From assembly GCF_018063565.1 (NCBI RefSeq), contig NZ_JAGPBB010000036.1, forward strand, positions 1-37,171: a stretch of 37,171 nucleotides of DNA, read 5' to 3'. This document shows, in pieces, positions 8,775 through 17,080 of this stretch. A program made the translations under genes and the position numbers. Numbering within the stretch: position 1 is the first letter of the stretch; the number at the start of each line of letters is the position of its first letter. Under the pieces are notes generated by a model. That model ran no database searches, was not told the DNA's origin, and saw only the letters and a program-made list of their open reading frames with translations. Source of the DNA: Rhodoferax sp. (GTDB lineage: Bacteria > Pseudomonadota > Gammaproteobacteria > Burkholderiales > Burkholderiaceae_C).

Positions 8775-9411
8775 ATTGCGCGACATCTGCCAGCAGTATG
8801 ACCACCAGCATTCGCTGCACAACGTGAATTTGCAGGTGGCCGCAGGCGAGATTGTGGCGTTGCTGGGGCCGTCCGGAAGTGGCAAGAGCACACTGCTCAG
8901 CATCATTGCGGGCTTGCAGCCGCCCGATGCGGGCAGTGTCTGGCTGGATGGTGTCGACATCACCGCGCTGCCGCCAGAGCGACGTGGTTTTTCCCTGATG
9001 TTTCAGGAGTTCGCCCTGTTTCCTCATCTGAACGTGCAGGACAACGTGGCCTTTGGTCTGGTGGAGCAGCGAGTGCCGCGCGCCCATGCGCGGGCACAGG
9101 CCTTGCAAATGCTGGAGCTGTTTGGTCTGGCCCAGTTGGCGGCACGGCGGGTGTGGAACCTCTCTGGCGGTGAGCAGCAGCGCGTGGCGCTGGCGCGTGC
9201 CCTTATCACACGCCCGCGTGCCTTGTTGCTGGATGAACCGTTCTCGGCCCTGGACACCGAACGGCGGGTGGCACTGCGGGCGGAGTTTCGAAACCGCATT
9301 CGAGCCGCCGGGATGGCCACCTTGTTGGTGACGCACGACGAAGCGGAGGCACGCGTCATGGCAGACCGCGCGGTGCGACTGGAGGAGGGTGGGCTTCAGA
9401 GCGTGGACTAA
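8767..9411 (+). CDS. thiQ: Thiamine ABC transporter ATP-binding protein
   Basis: This 214-residue ABC ATPase has Walker A GPSGSGKS at 34-41, Q-loop region MFQEFALFPHLNV, signature LSGGEQQRVALARAL from about 132, Walker B LLLDEP at about 153 and the switch His in VTHDEAEA. The short length and absence of a C-terminal regulatory domain fit ThiQ rather than the longer PotA/FbpC relatives. It energises thiamine import with ThiP and is the last gene of the riboswitch-controlled operon. Confidence 0.94.
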   Translation: MLELRDICQQYDHQHSLHNVNLQVAAGEIVALLGPSGSGKSTLLSIIAGLQPPDAGSVWLDGVDITALPPERRGFSLMFQEFALFPHLNVQDNVAFGLVEQRVPRAHARAQALQMLELFGLAQLAARRVWNLSGGEQQRVALARALITRPRALLLDEPFSALDTERRVALRAEFRNRIRAAGMATLLVTHDEAEARVMADRAVRLEEGGLQSVD

Positions 9412-9581
9412 GTTTGCGTAAAATCAAGTCCCTCATGTTGAATCAGCACCGCATGTTTTCCCACGGACTGACGCTTGCGCCCTCCAAGCGCCGTCATTTC
9501 GACATGCGGCTGCGCCATTGCGGACCTCCTCACGTTGACTGAGCCCTTGTTCCGGCTTTTCTTACGATACGTGGAGTCCTC

Positions 9582-9638
9582 ATGAAATCACTTAAATCCC
9601 TTTTTCTCTTGTCTTTCGCCGCTTTCGGACAAGCCTGA
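9582..9638 (+). CDS. Possible 18-residue leader peptide coupled to the hyfB-like gene
   Basis: An ATG preceded by GTGGAGTCCTC opens an 18-codon frame (MKSLKSLFLLSFAAFGQA) whose stop overlaps the hyfB-like start codon as TGATG. The hyfB-like gene has no clear ribosome site of its own, so translation of this frame could load ribosomes onto it. The peptide resembles a signal-peptide start and may be a remnant of a lost gene rather than a working leader. Existence as a translated unit is unproven. Confidence 0.35.
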   Translation: MKSLKSLFLLSFAAFGQA

Positions 9639-11653
9639 TGCAGCCGCTGGTCTGGGCCGTCTGGCTGCTGTTGGCGGGCGGCGCGCTGTGCCTCTTGCCG
9701 GTGCGTAACCGGCTGCGTGCCAGTTTCGGTCTGTTGTCGCAGGCTGCGGCGACCTTGCTGGTCTGGTCCGCGGTGATTCCGGTGCTGCTGGGCGCACCGG
9801 CGCTGACGCTGGAGATGCCGTGGAGTCACCCGATTGGAGAGATGCATTTCAGACTGGACGCCCTGGGTGCCTTCTTTTTAAGCTGGTCGCTACCCATGAC
9901 GCTGCTCGGCGCGGTGTATGCGGTGGGGTATTTGCGAAAATATTTCGACAGTCCGCGACATGTCGGCGTGCATTTTGGCCTGCTCAACATGATTTCACTG
10001 TCGTTCATCCTGGTCTATACCGGTGAGCACGCGGTGACGTTTTTAATGGGCTGGGAGGTGGCGGCACTGTCCGCCTGGCTGCTGGTGATCTGGGACTACA
10101 GCAACCAGAAAGTTCGCTTTGCCGGCTTCAACTACCTGGTATCGACCCACATCGGGCTGATTTTCTTGGTGGCGGCGTTCATGATTTTGTACACCCAGAC
10201 GCAAAGCTGGTACCTGGACGACTTTGGCGACTGGATGCGCGGGCACCCCGGCACGGTGCGCAACATGGTGTTTTTGCTGCTGCTGACCAGTTTTGGCCTA
10301 AAGTCTGCGTTTTTTCCGTTTCACTCGTGGCTGCCACGCGCACATGCGGCAGCACCGGCCAATGTGAGCGCGCTGATGTCAGGTGTGATCCACAAGGCCG
10401 GGCTGTTTGCGCTGCTGCACTTTTTGCTGATTCAGGGCAAGCCCGATGCTTGGATGGGCTGGCTGCTGCTGGCGTTCTCAGCCACTTCGGCGGTGATTGG
10501 CGGGCTCTACACCGTAGGCCAGCGCGACCTGAAACGGCTGCTGGGTTATTCCAGCACCGAGAACGTCGGCATTGCCGGCATTGGTTTTGGCGTCGGCCTG
10601 TTGGGCCAGGCGTGGGACGTGCCCAGTCTGGTGGCGCTGGGCTATGCTGGGGGCCTGTTGCATGTGCTGAACCACGCGTTCTTTAAATGCCAATTGTTTT
10701 ACGCGGCGGGATGCGTTTATCAGGCCAAGCACGGGGTGGACCTGGAGCGTCTGGGCGGCCTGGCCAAACTGATGCCGCTCACCGCCTTGAGCTTTCTGGT
10801 GGGCGGTGTGGCGATCTCGGCGCTGCCGCCGTTCAACGGCTTTGCCAGCGAGTTCCTGATTTACAGCGGGCTGTTCACGGGCGATGCCTTGAGTGTCTGG
10901 GTCAAGCTGCTGCTGGGCGGCATGGCCACGCTGCTGGCGTTTGTCGGCGCGGTGTCGGCACTGTCGATCACGCGTGCTTATGGCGTGATTTTTATGGGCA
11001 ACTCGCGCGACGACACGCTGCCGCCGGGTGTTGAGCCCAGCGGCTGGATGCTGGCGCCCCTGCTGATTCACACCGCTGGAACGGTGCTGCTGGGGCTGCT
11101 GCCGGTGCTTGGGCTGGCGATGGTGGCGGCACCGACCCGGCTGTTTTTGCAGGCCATGAACCATGCCGATGTGGCTCAGGTGGAAGCGGCCATGGCGAAC
11201 TTGCAAGCGGTGCTACAGCGGGTCGGATTCATCTCGCTGGCGGTGGCGGCGGGCATGGCCTTGCTGTGGTTGGCGCACCGGCTGTGGCAGCGCAATCCAG
11301 CCGCCAGTGGCGCCACCTGGGGCTGCGGGTACACGGCAGGCAGCGCACGGCTGCAATACACAGCCAGCAGTTTTGCCAAAGACTTTGCGCACAACTACGA
11401 CGGCGCGCTGGTGCTGCTCAAACGGCAGAAGGCGCCGATTGGCTATTTTCCTGACGATGCCTATGTGGTCACCCATTGCGTCGATGCCGTGGAGCGCCGG
11501 CTCTATAACGTGATTGGTCAAGGCGACCAGTCGGCGGGGCTGATCTCCCGGTTGATGCATGAAGACGACCCGCGCCTGGGGTTCGCGCTGGGGTTGGCGG
11601 CAGTGGTGGCCATTGCCGCATTGGTGGTGCTGTCGCAAGGGGCGTTGCCATGA
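9638..11653 (+). CDS. hyfB: HyfB-like antiporter-type membrane subunit of Ehr-like complex 1
   Basis: This 671-residue polytopic protein of the NuoL/HyfB/MrpA family should form part of the ion-translocating membrane arm. Key residues of the family are present: the membrane Glu in FLMGWEVAALSAW, Lys in FGLKSAFFPFHSWLPRAH, Lys in SGVIHKAGLF and Lys in NHAFFKCQLF. The C-terminal part (TWGCGYTAGSARLQYTASSF) is typical of HyfB/HycC rather than NuoL. It is the first subunit gene of the plus-strand operon, and its stop overlaps the next start (ATGA). The start at 9638 is shared with the stop of a short upstream frame. Confidence 0.9.
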   Translation: MQPLVWAVWLLLAGGALCLLPVRNRLRASFGLLSQAAATLLVWSAVIPVLLGAPALTLEMPWSHPIGEMHFRLDALGAFFLSWSLPMTLLGAVYAVGYLRKYFDSPRHVGVHFGLLNMISLSFILVYTGEHAVTFLMGWEVAALSAWLLVIWDYSNQKVRFAGFNYLVSTHIGLIFLVAAFMILYTQTQSWYLDDFGDWMRGHPGTVRNMVFLLLLTSFGLKSAFFPFHSWLPRAHAAAPANVSALMSGVIHKAGLFALLHFLLIQGKPDAWMGWLLLAFSATSAVIGGLYTVGQRDLKRLLGYSSTENVGIAGIGFGVGLLGQAWDVPSLVALGYAGGLLHVLNHAFFKCQLFYAAGCVYQAKHGVDLERLGGLAKLMPLTALSFLVGGVAISALPPFNGFASEFLIYSGLFTGDALSVWVKLLLGGMATLLAFVGAVSALSITRAYGVIFMGNSRDDTLPPGVEPSGWMLAPLLIHTAGTVLLGLLPVLGLAMVAAPTRLFLQAMNHADVAQVEAAMANLQAVLQRVGFISLAVAAGMALLWLAHRLWQRNPAASGATWGCGYTAGSARLQYTASSFAKDFAHNYDGALVLLKRQKAPIGYFPDDAYVVTHCVDAVERRLYNVIGQGDQSAGLISRLMHEDDPRLGFALGLAAVVAIAALVVLSQGALP

Positions 11654-12582
11654 GCGCGCCGGTCTGGTTGACGCTGGCACACATCGCCCTGGTGCTGGGG
11701 ATGCCGTTTTTGCTGGTCGGGGTGATCAACCGCACCAAATCCTGGTGGGCGGCGCGCCAGGGGCCAGGGCTGCTGCAATCCTTTCACGACCTGCGCCGCC
11801 TGCTGCGTAAACGGCCGGTGGTCAGCCACACCGCCACGCCACTGTTTCGCGCCAGCGCCTGGGTGGTGCTGGCCTGTAGTCTGCTGGCGATGGGGTTTGC
11901 GCCCCTTTTGGGTCAGTTTGCACCACTATCGTTTGCGCATGACTTTGTCGCCATGGCCTATACGCTTGGGCTGGCGCGCCTGGTGCTGATGCTGGCCGCG
12001 ATGGACGTGGGCAGCCCGTTTGAAGGCATGGGCGCGGCGCGCGAAGCGATGTTTGGCGCGTTTGCCGAACCGGCGCTGTTCTTGCTGCTGGGCACACTCA
12101 GTGCCGCCACCGGTTTGAGCAGTTTTGCCGACCTGCTGGGGCACCTGCACCACACACCGTATTACGCACTGATCGTGCTGCCGCTGACCTTGGCGCTACT
12201 GATCCTGCTGCAAACCGAAGCCGCCCGGGTGCCGGTGGATGACCCGCAGACGCACCTGGAACTGACCATGATTCACGAGGTGATGATCCTCGACCACAGC
12301 GGCCCCGATTTAGCTGCCATGCAATACGCCGCTGGCCTCAAGCTCACGCTGTATGCCGGGCTGATCGCCACCTTGCTCAACCCGTTTGACCCGTTGGTCG
12401 CACCTCTGGCGGCGATTGCCACGTCAATCGGCCTGATGCTGGCCGTGGCCCTGGTGGTGGGTTGTTTCGAGTCGCTGATGGCGCGCTTGCCGCTCAAGTG
12501 GGTGACCGGCTATGTCTGGGTCGCGGGCTGGCTCACTTTGCTGGCCGCGGCCGTGGTGGGCGTGACCGGGGGCGGCTTATGA
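11650..12582 (+). CDS. hyfC: HyfC/NuoH-like membrane subunit of Ehr-like complex 1
   Basis: This 310-residue membrane protein is of the NuoH/HyfC/HycD family, the subunit that anchors the peripheral arm to the membrane arm. Family hallmarks are the cytoplasmic loop VPVDDPQTHLELTMIHE with its run of acidic residues, and the early GPGLLQSFHDLRRLLRK segment. It overlaps both neighbours by four bases (ATGA), which points to tight translational coupling within the operon. Confidence 0.92.
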   Translation: MSAPVWLTLAHIALVLGMPFLLVGVINRTKSWWAARQGPGLLQSFHDLRRLLRKRPVVSHTATPLFRASAWVVLACSLLAMGFAPLLGQFAPLSFAHDFVAMAYTLGLARLVLMLAAMDVGSPFEGMGAAREAMFGAFAEPALFLLLGTLSAATGLSSFADLLGHLHHTPYYALIVLPLTLALLILLQTEAARVPVDDPQTHLELTMIHEVMILDHSGPDLAAMQYAAGLKLTLYAGLIATLLNPFDPLVAPLAAIATSIGLMLAVALVVGCFESLMARLPLKWVTGYVWVAGWLTLLAAAVVGVTGGGL

Positions 12583-13208
12583 ATGTGGCCAACAACCCGA
12601 CGCTGGCGTTGATCGCCTGCCTGCTGGCCACGGTGATTCCGGTGTTTTTTGGCCGACTCGCTCACACGCCGACCTGGCTGAGCCTGCAGGCGCTGGCCTT
12701 GGGCTGGCTGACGCTCAACCAGCACCAGGAACTGGATGTGCATGCGGCAGCGGCCGGGCTGGAGATTTTGCTGATCCGCGCCTGGCTGGTGCCCCACTTG
12801 CTGCGCTGCACCTTAAAAACCACGCCGGCCGCCGAGCTGGAGGTGATGCCTTCAAATTTGTTTGCCTGGGGTGCCGCTGTGGCGCTGATCATTCTGGCGT
12901 TCCAGTTTGGTGACGGAGCACGCGCCGACTTGCGTGCGCTCACGCTGGGCGTGACGGCAGCGACGGTGACGATCGCCTTTTTGGTACTGGCCACCAACCA
13001 CCAGCCCGTGGCGCAACTGGTGGCGCTGCTGTTCATGGAAAACGCGCTGGCGCTGTTTGAATCGCTGATGCCGCAGCCTTGGCCGCTGCCGGTGCACATC
13101 GCTGTCAGCGGGGTGTACGTGGGCACTGTGGCGGTGGGAAGCTGGCTGATCCGGGGACAGCATGTTGCAAGCGATTTGGCCCTGCAGCCCAAGGGAGACG
13201 AGCGATGA
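12579..13208 (+). CDS. hyfE: HyfE/NuoK-like membrane subunit of Ehr-like complex 1
   Basis: This 209-residue membrane protein matches HyfE, whose C-terminal half resembles NuoK. The MEN motif of the family is present (residues 153-155). In the last helix, where the minus-strand paralogue has VEFGIALDVLVG (Glu 180 and Asp 186), this protein reads VHIAVSGVYVG, so the Glu is replaced by His 173 and the Asp is lost. The start at 12579 overlaps the hyfC-like stop (ATGA); a longer in-frame extension would run back into hyfC. The missing acidic residues suggest changed or lost proton conduction through this subunit. Confidence 0.88.
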   Translation: MNVANNPTLALIACLLATVIPVFFGRLAHTPTWLSLQALALGWLTLNQHQELDVHAAAAGLEILLIRAWLVPHLLRCTLKTTPAAELEVMPSNLFAWGAAVALIILAFQFGDGARADLRALTLGVTAATVTIAFLVLATNHQPVAQLVALLFMENALALFESLMPQPWPLPVHIAVSGVYVGTVAVGSWLIRGQHVASDLALQPKGDER

Positions 13209-14638
13209 TAGCTACTACAGTAGAAGCACCCTCGGCTTCTATAGAAGCCGAGGGTGCCGGTACCCGCTGGGTCGCTCCAGCGCTGGTGGGTGCGGCGGCG
13301 CTGATGTGGCTGGCGGCCATCGGGGTGTTTGTTCGCTTCCCCCTGGCTGAGCTGCCGGTCTATTTTGCCAACCGCTACCTGGTTCTCGATGCCACCTCGC
13401 TGCTGTTCATTGTGGTCATCAACACGGTGTTTCTGGGCATTTGTGTGTACCTGTACTCGCGCGAGCGCAACACCCCGGCGCTGATGCAGGACATCCGCTC
13501 GCGCTCTGCGCTGATGCTCTTGATGATGGCGGTGATCAACGTCGGATTGATGGCCAACCATCTGGTGCTGCTGTGGGCGCTGATCGAAATCAGCACGCTG
13601 TGCGCCGCGCCGCTGGTGGCGCGCGGCGAGGTGGCCAACCCGCGTGCGGTAGCGTGGCGCTACATGCTGTATTCCTCAATGTCGCTGGCGATTGCGTTTT
13701 TGGGCTTCATGTGCCTGACGCAATCGGCCAATGTGCGCGGGGTGGATATCAACTTCATGGTCGACCAGTTGGGCGCTTCGCTCACCCACGCGCCCGATGC
13801 CTGGCAGCACCTGGGTTTGTCATTCATGTTGTTTGGCCTGGGTAGCAAGCTCGGGCTGGCACCGCTGTACGGTTGGCTGCCCGAGACCTACGAGGCCGCG
13901 CCCACCACGACCAGCGCCATGCTGTCGTCGATCCAGTTCAATATCAGTATGGTGGCGGTGTTTCGCATCCTGCAAATTTTTCACGGGCTGCAGGCCAACT
14001 TTATCTCGCAGGAACTGCTGGTGATGGGCTATCTGTCGCTGGTGGTGGCCGCCGTGCAGATCATGGCCAGCAGCAACTACAAGCGGCTGATTGCCTATGC
14101 CTGCGTCAGCTCGTCGGGCGTGATTGCGCTGGGTTTGTCAGTTGGCAAGGCGGCGGCTTACGGCGTGGTGCTGTACATCGTCAGCAACGCGTTTGTCAAA
14201 ACCCTGCTGTTCCTGACTGCTGGACGGATGCGCTCGGTGTACGGTACACACGAGGTCGGCCCCTTGAGTGGCGTGATTCGCACGCTGCCGCTGGCCGGGC
14301 TGCTGTTCACGCTGGGGATTTTTGCGCTGTTGGGGTTTCCGCCGTTTGCCAGCTTTTTGGCCGAGATGCTGATCCTCTCAGGCATCGTGCAAGCCGGCAA
14401 TTTGATGGCGTTCACGCTGATGTGTGTGATGCTGACGGTGATTTTTGTCGCCACCGGGCGCACCGTGTTCCCGATGCTGTGGGGCCAACCCAAGGTACAG
14501 GTCACCGCGCCACCCCAGTCGTGGTTCACGCTGCTGCCCAAGCTGGGGTTTGTGGCGGTGCTGGTGATGCTGGGCACCTACACGCCCGATGTGTTCACCG
14601 ACCTGCTGCGCGCCGTGGCGGTGTCGATTGGGGGTTGA
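13205..14638 (+). CDS. hyfF: HyfF-like antiporter-type membrane subunit of Ehr-like complex 1
   Basis: This 477-residue protein of the NuoN/NuoM/HyfF family is the second antiporter-like subunit of the complex. It keeps the family Glu in WALIEISTLCAAPLV, Lys in GSKLGLAPLYGWLPETYEAAP and Lys in SNAFVKTLLF. The start ATG overlaps the hyfE-like stop (ATGA). The first 20 codons are peculiar: codons 8-18 lie on a perfect 32-base palindrome, giving an N-terminus (VEAPSASIEAEGAG) with no counterpart in the minus-strand paralogue. The next gene starts one base after its stop. Confidence 0.9.
   Translation: MIATTVEAPSASIEAEGAGTRWVAPALVGAAALMWLAAIGVFVRFPLAELPVYFANRYLVLDATSLLFIVVINTVFLGICVYLYSRERNTPALMQDIRSRSALMLLMMAVINVGLMANHLVLLWALIEISTLCAAPLVARGEVANPRAVAWRYMLYSSMSLAIAFLGFMCLTQSANVRGVDINFMVDQLGASLTHAPDAWQHLGLSFMLFGLGSKLGLAPLYGWLPETYEAAPTTTSAMLSSIQFNISMVAVFRILQIFHGLQANFISQELLVMGYLSLVVAAVQIMASSNYKRLIAYACVSSSGVIALGLSVGKAAAYGVVLYIVSNAFVKTLLFLTAGRMRSVYGTHEVGPLSGVIRTLPLAGLLFTLGIFALLGFPPFASFLAEMLILSGIVQAGNLMAFTLMCVMLTVIFVATGRTVFPMLWGQPKVQVTAPPQSWFTLLPKLGFVAVLVMLGTYTPDVFTDLLRAVAVSIGG
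13226..13257 (+). repeat. Perfect 32-base palindrome inside the start of hyfF-like gene
   Basis: The two 16-base arms (GCACCCTCGGCTTCTA and its exact reverse complement) meet with no spacer. In RNA this would form a strong hairpin about 20 bases after the hyfF-like start codon; in DNA it could be a cruciform or a binding site. The arms are read in frame. Confidence 0.95.
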
Positions 14639-14639
14639 C

Positions 14640-16235
14640 ATGACGCACCACACCACCGCCACGCCTCTGCAGCCATGGCTGCAACGCGATTTGATGGTCC
14701 TCGATTTACTGCCAATAGAAGAGCTGGTAGCGCAGGCAAGAAAAGGGCTCGAGGCCAATTTTCATCTTATTTCATGGTTTGGCCGCAGCGCGCGTGCCGA
14801 TGAGCCGGCGGGGGTGTTTGTCACGGCGGTGTTGTTAGCACCGGGTGAGCCGCTGCGCGTGTTGCGCGGCCATGCGGCACCCGCTGCACACTACCCCAGC
14901 CTGACACCGGATTTTCCCGCCGCGCAGATTTACGAGCGCGAGCTGTGGGAGCAAACCGGCCTGTTGCCCGATGGCCACCCCTGGCTGAAACCGGTGCGGT
15001 TTGAAGGGGCGCGCCAGCAGCAGATGGCTGACTACCCGTTTTTCAAGGTGCGCGGAGCCGAGGTGCACGAGGTGGGTGTCGGCCCGATCCACGCCGGGGT
15101 GATCGAGCCAGGCCACTTTCGCTTCATGTGCCATGGCGAACAGGTGCACCATCTTGAAATTCAATTGGGTTACCAGCATCGCGGTGTCGAGGCACTGCTA
15201 CTGCGCAAGACGCCGCAGCGCCTGATGCCGCTGGTGGAATCCATCGTTGGCGACTCAGCGGTGGCCTACGCCTGCGCTTTCGCCAGTGCGCTGGAATCTA
15301 TGGCAAATCGGCCTGTAGCGCTCGCTACGCTTGCGTCACGCGCTATTGGTTTAGAGATGGAGCGGCTCGCCATCCACCTCGCCACCCTGAATGGCCTGGC
15401 GACCGACATCGCCTATTTGCAGCCCGCTGCCACCTATGGACGGCTGCGCACCGCCATCATCAACGCCAGTCAGCGCGTCAGTGGCAACCGATTTGGCCGC
15501 GGCTGGATTCGCGCAGGCAGCGCCAAACCCGTCGGTGATGCCCTGCGGCAAGACCTGCTGACCACGCTGCGTGCCTTTCTGCCGCATTTTCAGCAAGCCA
15601 ACGCGCTGCTGCGCACCAGTCGCACGGCACAGGCGCGTTTTCAGGGGGTGGGGGTGGTCAGCACACAAGCCGCACGCGACATCGGGTTGAACGGTGTGGT
15701 GGCGCGCGCCAGTGGCGTGGCGCTGGACCTGCGCCACGCCTTGCCCGGTGCTTTTTACGCCCAGTACCCGACCCAGCCGCTGGCGCACACCAGCGGTGAC
15801 TGCTGGGCGCGCACGCTGCAGCGCATGAATGAGGCGGAAATCAGCGCGCAGTGGCTGATCGACCGGCTGTCCGACATCTCACTGGATTTGACCCAGACAC
15901 CCGACCCGCACGCAGCGAAGTCCTTCGCGCCCAACAGCCAGGGCGCCCAAAGCGGCTCGCCTGGAGCAAGCCATGCCCCAGTGCCCGATGCGTCCCACCA
16001 CCCCTGGGCGCTGCAACCCAACGCACTGTGCGTGTCGCTGGTCGAAGGCGTGCGCGGCCCAGTGATGCTGGCCCTTGAATCCGACGCGGCGGGCCAGCTG
16101 ATTCACGCCAAGGTGCAAGACCCGTCGCTGGCCAACTGGTTTGGCCTGGCGTGGGCGCTGCGCAATCAGGCGATTTCAGACTTTCCCATCTGCAACAAGA
16201 GTTTCGATTTGTCTTACTGCGGCAACGATTTGTAG
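14640..16235 (+). CDS. hyfG: HyfG-like (NuoCD-type) large subunit of Ehr-like complex 1, without NiFe ligands
   Basis: This 531-residue protein has a NuoC-like N-terminal domain (about 1-125, ending ERELWEQTGLLPDGHPWLKP) and a NuoD/hydrogenase large-subunit domain from about 140 (GPIHAGVIEPGHFRF). In NiFe enzymes an RxCGIC pair and a C-terminal DPCxxC pair bind the metal centre. Here the first site reads VESIVGDSAVAYA (199-211) and the C-terminus ends NKSFDLSYCGNDL, so neither pair exists and there is no tail for a maturation protease. A Ser/Pro/His-rich insert lies at about 425-460. Two repeat copies are read in frame (residues 25-44 and 221-237). It is not a hydrogenase by sequence; the quinone-site-like cavity could still act with the NuoB-like subunit. 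Confidence 0.9.
   Translation: MTHHTTATPLQPWLQRDLMVLDLLPIEELVAQARKGLEANFHLISWFGRSARADEPAGVFVTAVLLAPGEPLRVLRGHAAPAAHYPSLTPDFPAAQIYERELWEQTGLLPDGHPWLKPVRFEGARQQQMADYPFFKVRGAEVHEVGVGPIHAGVIEPGHFRFMCHGEQVHHLEIQLGYQHRGVEALLLRKTPQRLMPLVESIVGDSAVAYACAFASALESMANRPVALATLASRAIGLEMERLAIHLATLNGLATDIAYLQPAATYGRLRTAIINASQRVSGNRFGRGWIRAGSAKPVGDALRQDLLTTLRAFLPHFQQANALLRTSRTAQARFQGVGVVSTQAARDIGLNGVVARASGVALDLRHALPGAFYAQYPTQPLAHTSGDCWARTLQRMNEAEISAQWLIDRLSDISLDLTQTPDPHAAKSFAPNSQGAQSGSPGASHAPVPDASHHPWALQPNALCVSLVEGVRGPVMLALESDAAGQLIHAKVQDPSLANWFGLAWALRNQAISDFPICNKSFDLSYCGNDL
14713..14771 (+). repeat. Dispersed repeat copy in hyfG-like gene 1, NuoC-like domain
   Basis: The stretch contains AGCTGGTAGCGCAGGCAAG followed by AAGGGCTCGAGGCCAATTTT, matching the family layout ATAGCTGCT-GCGC...GGGCTAGAGGCC-ATTTT found between other genes of this window. 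It is translated in frame as about residues 25-44 of the large subunit. Confidence 0.75.
15301..15350 (-). repeat. Dispersed repeat copy in hyfG-like gene 1, catalytic domain
   Basis: On the minus strand it reads CCAATAGCGCGTGACGCAAG then CGAGCGCTACAGGCCGATTT, close to the family core. It encodes about residues 221-237 and keeps the same length as the aligned region of the minus-strand paralogue, so the host protein was not lengthened. Confidence 0.7.
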
Positions 16236-16242
16236 GCCACCC

Positions 16243-17007
16243 ATGTTCAAAAGCATCGCCGTTCGTAAGTCCCAGGGCACACAGTACATCCCTGACCTGT
16301 ACGCCGCGCAACCTGGCGGCTTTCGCGGCAAACCGCAAATTGTCGATGTGCCTTGCGCGAGCGGCTGCATGGCCTGTGCCGAAGTGTGCCCGAATCAGGC
16401 GGTGATGCTCAGCCCGATGGACCGCGATCCGGTGGTGTTTGACCTGGGCCGCTGCGTGCTGTGCGGCGACTGCGCAACGGTGTGCCCGTCGGGCAAAATC
16501 AGCTTTACGAACGATGTGAAAATCTGCGCCACCCGCCGCGAGGCGCTCACCGTCAGCGCGATGCACCCCAACATCGAACCCCTGAAGGTCAGCGCCGAGC
16601 TGAAAAAGCGCTTTGGCCGCTCGCTCAAACTGCGTTCGGTGTCGGCCGGCGGCTGCAATGGCTGCGAGATGGAAATCAACGCCTGGGGTAACGTGAACTT
16701 TGACATTGGCCGCTACGGCATCGACATCGTCGCCAGCCCGCGCCATGCCGACGGCCTGGTGCTGTCCGGCCCGATCAGCCGCAACATGATGGACGCCCTG
16801 CAGATCTGCTGGGACGCGATGCCCGAGCCCAAGCTGGTAATTGCCGTGGGGGCATGCGCCATTTCGGGTGGTGTATTTGCCCAAAGCGAGGCTTTGGGAC
16901 GCGAGTTTCTCGACAAGTATCCACCCAGCCTATACGTGCCCGGTTGCCCGGCGCACCCGCTGACCTTTATCAGCGGCATCATGGATTTGCTGGGCATCGC
17001 GAGGTAG
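16243..17007 (+). CDS. Ferredoxin/NuoB-like fused subunit of Ehr-like complex 1
   Basis: This 254-residue protein joins HyfH- and HyfI-type functions. An N-terminal two-cluster ferredoxin domain has Cys 38, 42, 45 and 49 (first spacing three residues instead of the usual two) and Cys 71, 74, 77 and 81 (canonical CxxCxxCxxxCP). A NuoB-like domain from about 125 carries Cys 138 and 141 (GGCNGCEMEI), 205 (VGACAISGG) and 235 (VPGCPAHP), the ligands expected for an N2-type cluster. It would pass electrons from a soluble donor to the large subunit. It starts seven bases after the large-subunit stop and ends the plus-strand operon. The minus-strand paralogue lacks the ferredoxin part. The ATG at 16243 is chosen because upstream codons overlap the large subunit. 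Confidence 0.9.
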   Translation: MFKSIAVRKSQGTQYIPDLYAAQPGGFRGKPQIVDVPCASGCMACAEVCPNQAVMLSPMDRDPVVFDLGRCVLCGDCATVCPSGKISFTNDVKICATRREALTVSAMHPNIEPLKVSAELKKRFGRSLKLRSVSAGGCNGCEMEINAWGNVNFDIGRYGIDIVASPRHADGLVLSGPISRNMMDALQICWDAMPEPKLVIAVGACAISGGVFAQSEALGREFLDKYPPSLYVPGCPAHPLTFISGIMDLLGIAR

Positions 17008-17080
17008 GCGTTGCAATGGGCCGCGTATGGCGCGCATTTGGCCCGCGTCACGGGTTGACGTGGTTGCCACGGGCATCCGA

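Noticed and set aside
9435-9542. A 35-codon plus-strand frame between thiQ and the leader of complex 1.
   Set aside because: No ribosome site, His/Arg-rich composition without any recognisable pattern, and nothing in the context asks for a gene there.
9535-9568. A possible promoter for the complex 1 operon (TTGACT with TACGAT).
   Set aside because: The 22-base spacer is too long for a normal sigma-70 promoter and no better pair was seen.
13205-13260. The start of the hyfF-like gene as a seventh copy of the dispersed repeat (GATAGCTACT at its beginning).
   Set aside because: Only the first ten bases resemble the family; the GCGCTAGAGGCC-like core is absent and the rest is a different, perfectly palindromic sequence.
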